Shown here piece by piece: positions 56,725 to 64,000 of a DNA stretch of 64,000 bases. Position numbers and translations under genes: made by a program. The notes under the pieces were generated by a model, which was not told the origin of the DNA, searched no databases, and was given only the letters and a program-made list of their open reading frames with translations. This DNA comes from Noviherbaspirillum aerium (lineage in GTDB: Bacteria > Pseudomonadota > Gammaproteobacteria > Burkholderiales > Burkholderiaceae_D), in assembly GCF_008929045.1 (NCBI RefSeq), contig NZ_VFAH01000030.1:1-64000 (forward strand). The letters run 5' to 3'. Numbering within the stretch: position 1 is the stretch's first letter; every line of letters starts with the position of its first letter.

Positions 56725-57307
56725 GGAGGCCGGCCGCGGAACGGCCGCATCATTGACGAGTCGATCGGCTGGAGGACATAACCTCCCTCTTGCGCTGGTG
56801 TGGCGGGGATCTGTTGCCTTGGGACGTCATGCGACTGTCCTGCTGCTCAATCCAGCGTCACGTGGAGGGCAGAGACGAAGACAACGCGGCATGGTACCGG
56901 ACCTGCGGCAGGCATGACGGCGCGGCCATGCCGTAGCCATGCCCATCACGCAAGCCACTCCACGCAATCGTGGATGCGGGCAATGCCTCGATGAAGATGA
57001 ACTGCGCTGCCTTTTCCGCATGGACTCCGCGCCGCCTTCACGAATCGGACCGCAGCGCATTCACTCCCACGCCGGTGGTGACGATCGCATCCGGCGCGGA
57101 GTAATCGCGGGCAAGCGTCAATGCCTGTTTAGATAGAACAAAGCGTACTGGGCATTGTGGATTAGGATGGTGGTAGAGGGCCGCGCGCCCCTATCCACCG
57201 CCAAATCCCACCGCCGCTTTTGTGGGTAGCTAGATGGGTAGCCAGAATGATTTTCGAACAACTGAATTTCCTTCTAACCCGCACGAACGCTAGCTTCTTA
57301 GATAAAT
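56725..57307. other. Intergenic region with direct TGGGTAGC repeats
   Basis: 583 bases without a convincing gene. At 57223-57242 TGGGTAGC occurs twice, 12 bases apart, close to an imperfect inverted repeat (57165-57200). Such text is reminiscent of attachment or integration scars but no integrase or tRNA is nearby. Confidence 0.35.
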
Positions 57308-58165
57308 ATGAAACTTGTCACGTGGAATATCCAATGGGGGCGCGGCGTCGATGGCCGGGTGGATCTCGACCGCATTATCGACCATGCGCGGCGCTTTACT
57401 GATTTTGATGTGCTCTGCCTGCAGGAGGTGTCGGCCGGCTTTGCCGATCTGGCGGGCAACGATGACTCGGACCAGTTCGCCGGCTTTGCATCGCGGCTTC
57501 CGGAATTCATGCCTGTTGCCGGTATCGCCACCGACCTGCCTGATGGCATGGGCATGGGCAAGCGCCGGCGCTTCGGCAACATGATCCTGTCCCGCTATCC
57601 GGTGCGGCAGACCTTCGCTCACCTGCTGCCGTGGCCGCCGCAGGCCGGCGTCAAGAGCATGCAGCGGGTGGCGCTGGAAGCCACGCTCGAGACGCCGCTC
57701 GGTCCGCTGCGGGTGACAACCACGCATCTTGAATATTATTCGCTGCAGCAGCGCCGGGCACAGGTGGAGAGGCTGCGGCTGCTCCATCATGAAGCATGGA
57801 TGCACTCGCAGAACCAGCTGGTGGGAACGCCGTCCGACGGGCCGTTTCATGTGCCGCAGCGGGGCGGTCCGGCCATCCTGACCGGAGACTTCAATTTCCT
57901 TCCCGATTCATCCGACAAGGCCCTTCTGACCGCCAACATCGACGGCGAAACACCCGCTTACCGGGATGCATGGGAAGTGCTCCATCCTGCAGCCTCCCGG
58001 CCGCCCACCGTTGGCCTGTACGACAAGGAGCAATGGCCGCAGGCGCCATTCACCTTCGATTACATTTTTGTCAGCAGCGATCTGGCGCCGCGAGTCAGGG
58101 AGGTGCGAGCGGACCCGCAGAGTGATGCGTCCGATCACCAGCCGATGATGATCGACATCGCTTAG
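57308..58165 (+). CDS. Endonuclease/exonuclease/phosphatase-family protein
   Basis: 285 residues. The EEP motifs are intact: TWNIQWG near the start, LQEV, TTHLEYYS, LTGDFNFLP, DYIFVS and SDHQPM at the end. This Mg-dependent fold covers nucleases, sphingomyelinases and phosphoinositide phosphatases; the substrate is not predictable. No signal peptide, so probably cytosolic. Confidence 0.88.
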   Translation: MKLVTWNIQWGRGVDGRVDLDRIIDHARRFTDFDVLCLQEVSAGFADLAGNDDSDQFAGFASRLPEFMPVAGIATDLPDGMGMGKRRRFGNMILSRYPVRQTFAHLLPWPPQAGVKSMQRVALEATLETPLGPLRVTTTHLEYYSLQQRRAQVERLRLLHHEAWMHSQNQLVGTPSDGPFHVPQRGGPAILTGDFNFLPDSSDKALLTANIDGETPAYRDAWEVLHPAASRPPTVGLYDKEQWPQAPFTFDYIFVSSDLAPRVREVRADPQSDASDHQPMMIDIA

Positions 58166-58268
58166 GCTGCGCTTGTTCAGCGGCGCGAGCGGCTCGGAAT
58201 TGCGTCGGGTCGCGTATGCGACGCTTATCAAACACCGCCTGGAGCGAAGTCGCGACATTGGCCGCGGC

Positions 58269-58598
58269 TCAGCCGCCCTTCGGCAGCGCGCCGGAATCGA
58301 TTACCCGCAGATGGGTCAGCCTCCATGCTCCTTCCGGCGCAAGCATGCGCACGCAGGTGCCCGCCACCTCGGCTTCATACTGGTGCTCGGCCTCGTCGTA
58401 CAACTCCAGGTAGGCATGGAAGGAAAGCGAATCCGAACCGGTTGTTTCCTCGGCGGACACGATGATGGCGCCGATGTGCGAAGGTCCTTCGAGATTGGCC
58501 TGTTCACGCGCGGTGCTACCCTGGCCGCTGCGGTCCACCGCTGCGGCAATTTCCTTGTCGAGATAACGAATGGCTTCCTTGGCTGCATTGGCCGGCAT
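58269..58598 (-). CDS. Hypothetical protein
   Basis: 109 residues from the ATG at 58598 (AGGAG six bases upstream; an ATG 14 codons earlier lacks one). Soluble, starting MPANAAKEAIRYLDKEIAAA; the C-terminal half is beta-rich (AYLELYDEAEHQYEAEVAG, AWRLTHLRVI). Unknown family. Confidence 0.55.
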   Translation of the reverse strand: MPANAAKEAIRYLDKEIAAAVDRSGQGSTAREQANLEGPSHIGAIIVSAEETTGSDSLSFHAYLELYDEAEHQYEAEVAGTCVRMLAPEGAWRLTHLRVIDSGALPKGG

Positions 58599-58811
58599 GC
58601 GTTCTCCTGCAGAGATGACAATGTCGGTGTGACCGTGCATTTCCGCGCAAGTTTAATGCCCTGCTCTCCGCGCTTAACAAATCGCAACATGATGGCAGGA
58701 GGACATATCGCTCCGAGCGACGACGGCGGAAGCGCAAGGAGATGCGCGATCAGGAGCGCTTGAGCAATGAGGACAATCGCGGTGGAATGATGGAAGCGGA
58801 TGATGCAAGAG

Positions 58812-58843
58812 ACCGGCGTGGCGAAGTGTTCCGCCACGCCGGT
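58812..58843 (-). terminator. Hairpin downstream of pstS
   Basis: A perfect 12-bp stem (ACCGGCGTGGCG with CGCCACGCCGGT) and an 8-base loop, 34 bases after the pstS stop on the minus strand. Its strength and place make it a likely terminator, although the following bases are only moderately T-rich. Confidence 0.6.
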
Positions 58844-58877
58844 GATGATGCGGTGCGTGCTGCCTTATCCGGCTGAC

Positions 58878-59921
58878 TTACCAGACGGCCTTGCCGCTGC
58901 CGTCCTTGATCTGGCCTTTCCAGCTATCCTGCACCAGCTTGACCACGGGTGCCGGCATGGCAACGTAATCCAGGTCGGCCGCCATCGCACCGCCGTTCTT
59001 GTACGCCCAGTCAAAGAACTTCAGCACTTCCTTGCCCTTGGCGGAATCGGCCTGGCTCTTGTGCATCAGGATGAAGGAGGCTCCCGTCATCGGCCAGCTG
59101 CTCTTGCCGGGCTGGTCGGTCAGCACCACGGCGAAGCCCGGCGTCTTGGCCCAGTCGGCGCCGGCTGCGGCTGCCTTGAAAGTCTCGTCGTCGGGCTGCA
59201 CGAACTGGCCGTCGCGATTCTGCATCTGCGTATGCGACATCTTGTTCTTCTTGGCATAGGCATATTCCACATAGCCGATCGAATTCTTGATGCGCTGCAC
59301 GTTGGCCGACACGCCTTCGTTGCCCTTGCCGCCCACGCCGGTCGGCCATTTGACCGCGGTGCCGGAGCCTACCTTGGACTTGAACTCGGCATTGGTCTTG
59401 GACAGGTAATCGGTGAACAGGAAGGAAGTGCCGGAGCCGTCGGCGCGATGGACGACGGTGATGTCTTCGGCCGGCAGCTTGACGCCCGCGTTCAGCGCCG
59501 CGATCTCGGGAGCATTCCACTTGGTGATCTTGCCGAGATAGATGTCCGCCAGCACGCCGCCGGTCAGCTTCAGCTGGCCCGGTGTGACGCCGTCGATATT
59601 AACGATAGGCACGACGCCGCCCATGATCGCCGGGAACTGCATCAGGCCGTCGGCTTCCAGGTCTTCTGCCTTGAGCGGCATGTCGGAAGCGCCGAAGTCC
59701 ACGGTCTTCGCCTTGATCTGCTTGATGCCGCCGCCGGAGCCGATGGATTGATAATTGAGGCCGGTGCCGGTGACTTTCTTGTATTCCTGCGCCCAGGCGG
59801 CATAGATCGGATAGGGGAAGGTCGCGCCCGCACCCGTGATGTCGGCCGCCGAAGCATGGGAAAACGCGGCTGCCGCAATCGCCATCGCTCCGAAAGATTG
59901 AATGAACTTGCCAAGACGCAT
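58878..59921 (-). CDS. pstS: Phosphate ABC transporter substrate-binding protein
   Basis: 347 residues from the ATG at 59921 (AAGGAG upstream). A signal peptide ends near SHASA-ADI. PstS signatures: ITGAGATFPYPIYAAW, YQSIGSGGGIKQI, VDFGASDMPL, and VHRADGSGTSFLFTDYL, with the phosphate-binding Ser/Thr/Arg positions. pstCAB and phoU do not follow, so this copy is detached from a transporter operon. It is followed by a strong hairpin. A Pho-box-like element lies about 285 bases upstream. Confidence 0.93.
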   Translation of the reverse strand: MRLGKFIQSFGAMAIAAAAFSHASAADITGAGATFPYPIYAAWAQEYKKVTGTGLNYQSIGSGGGIKQIKAKTVDFGASDMPLKAEDLEADGLMQFPAIMGGVVPIVNIDGVTPGQLKLTGGVLADIYLGKITKWNAPEIAALNAGVKLPAEDITVVHRADGSGTSFLFTDYLSKTNAEFKSKVGSGTAVKWPTGVGGKGNEGVSANVQRIKNSIGYVEYAYAKKNKMSHTQMQNRDGQFVQPDDETFKAAAAGADWAKTPGFAVVLTDQPGKSSWPMTGASFILMHKSQADSAKGKEVLKFFDWAYKNGGAMAADLDYVAMPAPVVKLVQDSWKGQIKDGSGKAVW

Positions 59922-60202
59922 GACTACTCCTTCTTTGTGGATTATCAAAACGTTGGCAACGATACCCACGAATTGTGACCCGCCGATGACGTGAAGGCGG
60001 CTGGAGCGGATTGCAGGTGGCTGTATGGAAGAATCGGTTTTCCCTGGGATGCAGGGCAAGGCGGGAGGAGCGCCGTGTGGCGGGCCGCACCGGCGACGAA
60101 CAGCGCGGCCAGGCGCCCAGGGCAAGCCGAGGCGACCGACCATTCACCTGCAATCCGCTCTAGGGCTTGAGATTGATGGTGGAATCGCATGCCGTGGCCA
60201 GC

Positions 60203-60220
60203 CTGTCATCGTCATGACAT
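60203..60220 (+). promoter_or_regulatory. Pho-box-like element
   Basis: CTGTCAT-CGTC-ATGACAT: two 7-base units with 11-base periodicity (second unit 5 of 7 match), also palindromic in its centre. It lies between pstS and the divergent 179-residue gene. Distance from pstS is large, so which gene it serves is unclear. Confidence 0.35.
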
Positions 60221-60275
60221 GACGCCGGGCTACCATGCCTGAAATGAAGCTCATGACACCGTCGATCGAACTCGC

Positions 60276-60815
60276 ATGCCTGAATCATTTTCCGAGACCG
60301 TGATATGCCCGAGCCCCGGCGATGTGCCGGACCTGGTTCTGCGGCCTTCCGCCATTTATGCAAAGACCGCGCGCGGGCATGAGGAAGTATCGCTGCGCTC
60401 GTTCGGCCTGTCGCCCAAGCAGCGCAGGGCACTGATCATGATGAATGGCAAGAAGGATCTGGCGGCGATCGCCGGCTTCATTCCCTTGCCCGAATTGCGG
60501 GAAACCGTGCCCTTTCTCCTGGCGGAGCTGTTCATTTCGGAAAGGAATGACGAGGCGGTTCCTTCTTGCGCGAAGGAAGATGGCATCCGGCGCGCCGCGC
60601 TTGCGCCGGTCAAGCAAATGATGGCCGCAGCGGCAAGCCGCCATCTCGGCCTGCTTGCCGGGGATCTTGTCAGGCGCATCGACAATGCCGGCGATCGCGA
60701 GGCATTGCAGTCGGTGGCGGCCTACTGGCACCTCGCCATCCTGGAATCGAAGACCGGCACCGGCAAGGCCGGCGCTTACCTGGAAGAGGTACGGCGGGCG
60801 ATCGCCGCGCTATGA
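60276..60815 (+). CDS. Hypothetical protein
   Basis: 179 residues, probably cytosolic. The N-terminal half (EEVSLRSFGLSPKQRRALIM, NGKKDLAAIAGFIP) resembles a winged-helix-like segment seen in poorly described proteobacterial proteins; the C-terminal half is helical (LQSVAAYWHLAILESK). Ribosome site is weak. Function unknown. Confidence 0.6.
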   Translation: MPESFSETVICPSPGDVPDLVLRPSAIYAKTARGHEEVSLRSFGLSPKQRRALIMMNGKKDLAAIAGFIPLPELRETVPFLLAELFISERNDEAVPSCAKEDGIRRAALAPVKQMMAAAASRHLGLLAGDLVRRIDNAGDREALQSVAAYWHLAILESKTGTGKAGAYLEEVRRAIAAL

Positions 60816-60891
60816 CAGCGTGACAGTGGCAATCGCCCGGCAGGCTCAACGGCCCGGCCTGAAGCCGCCTAGCCGCTCGCTCCTAGCCGTT

Positions 60892-61920
60892 CTATCCAAG
60901 ACGCCTGATCAGCGCCGCAGTGAATTGTTCGGTGGATGCCGTTCCGCCGAGGTCGCGTGTACGCACCTTGTCTTCCATCAGCGTGGCCTCGATGCCGGCG
61001 CGCAGACGGGCGGCCAGTTCCGGCTTGCCGGCATGGTCCAGCATCAGGCCCGCAGCCAGCATCAGCGACACCGGATTGGCAACGCCCTTGCCGGCGATAT
61101 CCGGGGCCGAACCATGCACGGCTTCGAAGATGGCGCCGTGCTCGCCGATGTTGGCGCCCGGCGCCAGTCCGAGACCGCCCACCAGGCCCGCGAGTTCGTC
61201 GGACAGGATGTCGCCGAACAGGTTGGTACACAGCAGCATGTCGAACTGCCAGGGGTTGAGCACCAGCTGCATCGCGCAGGCATCGACGATGCGGTCATCC
61301 ACCTCCACCCGGCCCGCATAGTCTTTCGCCACCTCGCGCGCGGCTTCCAGGAAAATGCCGGTCAGCGCCTTGAGGACGTTGGCCTTGTGCACGATCGTGA
61401 TCTTCTTGCGGCCGTTCCTCACCGCATACTCGAAGGCAAAGCGCGCGATGCGGCGGCAGCCGTCGCGGGTATTCACACCGGTGGACACTGCCACGGCGCG
61501 CGGATCATCGCCGACAGGAATGAAATGCTCATGCGCGACATAGAGGCCCTCGATATTCTCGCGCACCAGGACAATGTCGATGTTTTCATAGCGGCCGGGA
61601 ATGATGGTCTTGGCCGGGCGCAGATTCGCATACAGCTTGAACTCTTCACGCAGGCGGACATTGACCGAGCGGAATCCGCCGCCGACAGGCGTTGTGAGCG
61701 GGCCCTTGAGCGCGAGCCGGGTGCGGCGGATGCTGTCGAGCGTTGCCGCGGGCAGAGGATCGCCGCCGGCTTCGATGCCGGCCATGCCGGCATTCTGGAT
61801 TTCCCATTCAAAGGGCGATCCCAGCGCCGCCAGTACGTCGACCGTTGCCTTGGTCACTTCAGGTCCGATGCCATCGCCCGGAATCAGGGTTGCCGGTATG
61901 CCGGTGCGTGCGCTTTCCAT
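60892..61920 (-). CDS. Isocitrate/isopropylmalate dehydrogenase family protein (NAD-dependent isocitrate dehydrogenase-like)
   Basis: 342 residues with AGGAGG before the ATG. Signatures: IPGDGIGPEV near the start, ANLRPAKTI, RENIEGLY, KANVLK, and the metal/NAD region NLFGDILSDELAGLVGGLGLAPGANIG with FEAVHGSAPDIAGK. The short length and RENIEGLYVAHEH favour the NAD-dependent isocitrate or homoisocitrate group over LeuB. No leu or TCA genes adjacent. Confidence 0.88.
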   Translation of the reverse strand: MESARTGIPATLIPGDGIGPEVTKATVDVLAALGSPFEWEIQNAGMAGIEAGGDPLPAATLDSIRRTRLALKGPLTTPVGGGFRSVNVRLREEFKLYANLRPAKTIIPGRYENIDIVLVRENIEGLYVAHEHFIPVGDDPRAVAVSTGVNTRDGCRRIARFAFEYAVRNGRKKITIVHKANVLKALTGIFLEAAREVAKDYAGRVEVDDRIVDACAMQLVLNPWQFDMLLCTNLFGDILSDELAGLVGGLGLAPGANIGEHGAIFEAVHGSAPDIAGKGVANPVSLMLAAGLMLDHAGKPELAARLRAGIEATLMEDKVRTRDLGGTASTEQFTAALIRRLG

Positions 61921-62437
61921 TGCTGCCTCCTTGTTGTTTGATCGTCGCGTGAAGGCGTGTCACCCACCGGTCTCCAGAGGCAACAGGGTCCATGCGTTGC
62001 CGGCCCGGGCGCAGCGAAGCGTCATGGCGGTGTTTCGGCAAGGAGCCGCAACCCGCGTTTCGGCGCGGATGCCTGGGTGAACCGGTGGATGACACGCCTT
62101 GATACCTTTGCATGATAGCTGCTGAATGCTGTCATCGGGCTTTCAATGCAAGCGGTCATGCCCGGCATCAACGTGCTCCGGAAAGGTGCATGGCCGGAAG
62201 GGAAGAGCAGCATGCGGCATCAGTATCGATGTCACGCCGATCCCGCGCGAGCCCATGCCGGATGAGATCGATGCATTTTTTCGGCTGGCAAGGCCATGTG
62301 GGTGGATCAGCATTTCATGGCAGCGCGATGGACGAGCTTATGCATGCGATTTGATCCGGGAGAATTCGCCACACTCCGTTGCCAGTGATGAAGCGATTGT
62401 TCGATTTGATGATACACATTTTCACTTAGTACATTTT

Positions 62438-62491
62438 AAGTACAATATATTTCCCATTTTGAGCCGGTTCCGCACTACACATATTGTACTT
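62438..62491 (+). promoter_or_regulatory. Inverted repeat at the porin promoter
   Basis: AAGTACAATAT (62438-62448) is the exact reverse complement of ATATTGTACTT (62481-62491); the right arm touches the -35 box. The surrounding 62390-62520 stretch is by far the most AT-rich in this part of the window. Likely a regulator site. Confidence 0.45.
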
Positions 62492-62518
62492 GACACTATT
62501 TTAGAACAATTCTACAGT
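62490..62518 (+). promoter_or_regulatory. Sigma-70 promoter of the porin gene
   Basis: Perfect TTGACA (62490-62495), 17-base spacer, TACAGT (62513-62518). Start near 62525, leader about 120 bases. The rest of the 726-base gap 61921-62646 holds no credible gene. Confidence 0.6.
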
Positions 62519-62646
62519 GTGCCCGTTCGCTCCCGACGGCCTTGCGATGACATCTGTCCATCAGCGATTACCGGAAGGCGATCGAACAATGCCGCATCCT
62601 CGCTTCACCGTTCCGCACAATAACTAGTAATTCAAGTGGAGATTTA

Positions 62647-63660
62647 ATGAACAAGACAATCATCGCGCTCGCAGCGCTGGCCGCCGTCTGCGGTTCCGCC
62701 GCCGCCCAGACCAACATCACGATCTATGGCGTAGCGGACGTCGGCCTGACACGTAGCGACACCAGCACGACCGAAGCTGTCTGGGGCCTTGGCAGCGGCA
62801 TTCAATCCGGCAGCCGCATCGGCTTCCGTGGCACCGAAGACCTGGGCGGCGGGCTGTCCGCAATCTTCACCCTGGAAAATGGCTACAACATCGATACGGG
62901 CGCGCTGGGACAAGGCGGACGCCTGTTCGGCCGCCAGGCTTTCGTCGGCCTGGCAGGCGGATTCGGTACCGTGCGCTTTGGTCGCCTTGATACGCCGCTG
63001 CATCGCGCCCTCGACACCATCGATCCCTTCGGCACCGGCCTTGCAGGCGATATCGAATCCGTGTTCACCGCAAATGGCCTGTACGCCGCCGGCACCGATA
63101 TCGGCGCGGAGAACGTGCGCATGGATAACACCATCAATTACGCAACGCCGAACTTCGGCGGCTTCAGCGCCCAGATCGCTTACGGGTTCGGCGAGGTCGC
63201 CGGCAGCACCTCGGCCGGGCGCCAGCTTGGTTTTTCCGGCGGCTATGCGGCGGGTCCCTTGACCGCGCTGGTCGGCTACCATGACAACAACAATGCGGCC
63301 GGTACCGCGGACGGCAAGACCGCTTTCGTCGGCGGCGTCTACGATCTCAAGGTCGTCAAGCTGCACGCTGCCTATGCGAACAACGAGAGCGAGACCTCTG
63401 CCGGCGTGACCACTGCGAAGAGCCGCGATGCGATGCTCGGCGTGAGCGCACCGGTAGGCCCGGGTACCGTGATCGCTTCCTACCTCCGCCACGATAACCG
63501 GACCGGCGCAGGAGCCGATGCCGACAAATGGGCACTGGGTTATACGCATGCGCTGTCGAAGCGGACCAATCTCTACACATCGTACGGCCGCCTCAACCGC
63601 AAGCCGGCGGGCGCCGTGGATACCAGCGTCTTCAACGCCGGCATCCGCCATCGCTTCTGA
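62647..63660 (+). CDS. General Gram-negative porin (Burkholderiales type)
   Basis: 337 residues, with GGAG upstream. Signal peptide MNKTIIALAALAAVCGSAAA then QTNITIYGVADVGLT, a typical start. It has SGIQSGSRIGFRGTEDLGGG, FGRQAFVGLAGGFGTVRFGR, the eyelet loop region, and ends INAGIRHRF-like with a terminal Phe. A trimeric 16-strand barrel is expected. Ends with a candidate terminator. Confidence 0.94.
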   Translation: MNKTIIALAALAAVCGSAAAQTNITIYGVADVGLTRSDTSTTEAVWGLGSGIQSGSRIGFRGTEDLGGGLSAIFTLENGYNIDTGALGQGGRLFGRQAFVGLAGGFGTVRFGRLDTPLHRALDTIDPFGTGLAGDIESVFTANGLYAAGTDIGAENVRMDNTINYATPNFGGFSAQIAYGFGEVAGSTSAGRQLGFSGGYAAGPLTALVGYHDNNNAAGTADGKTAFVGGVYDLKVVKLHAAYANNESETSAGVTTAKSRDAMLGVSAPVGPGTVIASYLRHDNRTGAGADADKWALGYTHALSKRTNLYTSYGRLNRKPAGAVDTSVFNAGIRHRF

Positions 63661-63679
63661 TCGGACGGCGTAACATCGG

Positions 63680-63727
63680 CTCCCGAATTCGCCAGGCAGA
63701 TGCAAAGCCGTCTTGCGGATTCGGGAG
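63680..63727 (+). terminator. Hairpin after the porin gene
   Basis: CTCCCGAATTCGC pairs with GCGGATTCGGGAG over 13 positions with one G-T pair, 22-base loop, 20 bases after the stop. The remaining bases to the window end show no gene. Confidence 0.45.
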
Positions 63728-64000
63728 AAGGGATGTCATGCGGTGCCTTGCATCGACGCCCCTGTCGTCGCATCGAGCCGGCCATTACCGGCCATTGCCG
63801 GCATTGTGCCCTGCCCCTGATATCTGAAGCGCCATGGGCATTCTTCCTGACCGGACACCGGCGATCAAGCCGCTCGCCGACCAGCCGGCCGACGGGGACG
63901 GCGTGCACGTTATGCATTCACGCCCTGCGCCTGAACATTGAACTCAATATGTCCGCCACCTCCCCTGCCACCTTGTCCCCGCATTCATGCATGGACCTCT

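Noticed and set aside
56827-57060. Minus-strand frame in the gap after the hybrid histidine kinase
   Set aside because: Arg/Cys/Ser-rich translation, no ribosome site, no family.
62126-62623. 165-codon plus-strand frame before the porin
   Set aside because: It overlaps the AT-rich promoter region, has mixed composition and no recognisable domain.

Overview
The window is high-G+C DNA packed with genes on both strands. It probably comes from a betaproteobacterium of the Burkholderiales, perhaps an Oxalobacteraceae relative such as Massilia, Noviherbaspirillum or Herbaspirillum. This is inferred from the gene families: a general porin with a short signal peptide, a chemoreceptor ending in a CheR-tether pentapeptide (EWEEF), a DUF2760-Hsp70-Hsp70 trio, and an Rhs protein with a DUF6861-like N-terminus. 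No rRNA, tRNA, CRISPR array or insertion sequence was recognised.

The most notable part is 1.3-31.4 kb, which reads as one dispersed locus for making and exporting small double-glycine-leader peptides. Eight small precursors (A1, B1, C1, D, A2, B2, C2, E) share a leader of the form I-x-D-L/I ... L-D ... M ... GG. Their cores lack cysteine and are mostly rich in Asn, Gln and Gly. The matching exporter is a 1019-residue peptidase-C39 ABC transporter at 27.4-30.5 kb that carries two N-terminal cyclic-nucleotide-binding domains. It is co-directional with a cytoplasmic parvulin-type isomerase and overlaps a sigma-54 activator gene by ATGA. The periplasmic adaptor (HlyD) and outer-membrane channel (TolC/NodT type) lie 20 kb away at 1.3-6.7 kb. 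They sit in an overlapping operon with a membrane double-FHA protein and an FHA-GAF-HD-GYP protein. A Ser/Thr kinase, a PP2C phosphatase, a formylglycine-generating-enzyme-like protein and two DUF4399 proteins complete the set. Sequences of the sigma-54 form (GG-N10-GC) precede both peptide operons, peptide E plus phosphatase, the kinase, the HD-GYP/TolC/FHA/HlyD operon and, more weakly, the isomerase/exporter/activator operon. I infer a sigma-54-driven peptide secretion system controlled by Ser/Thr phosphorylation and possibly by cyclic nucleotides.

The peptide promoter and genes A-B-C occur twice as a nearly identical 1096-bp direct repeat (14283-15378 and 23255-24350, period 8972 bp). Between the copies lie a DUF3455 lipoprotein gene and a TonB-dependent receptor operon with an ABC exporter made of an ATPase and two DUF3526 permeases. 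The receptor promoter is bracketed by two identical palindromic operators.

From 31.8 to 64 kb the window looks like ordinary chromosome. It holds an endonuclease III-like protein, an HxlR-SCP2 regulator divergent from a methyltransferase, a TauE/SafE permease, a chemoreceptor, the DUF2760-Hsp70-Hsp70 operon, a hemerythrin with an FNR-type site, a serralysin-like protease, a flavin monooxygenase, a ChaC-type cyclotransferase, an alpha/beta hydrolase, a hybrid histidine kinase, an endonuclease/exonuclease/phosphatase-family protein, an orphan pstS, an isocitrate-dehydrogenase-family enzyme and a porin. The left edge cuts an Rhs gene on the minus strand, leaving its N-terminal third or less.
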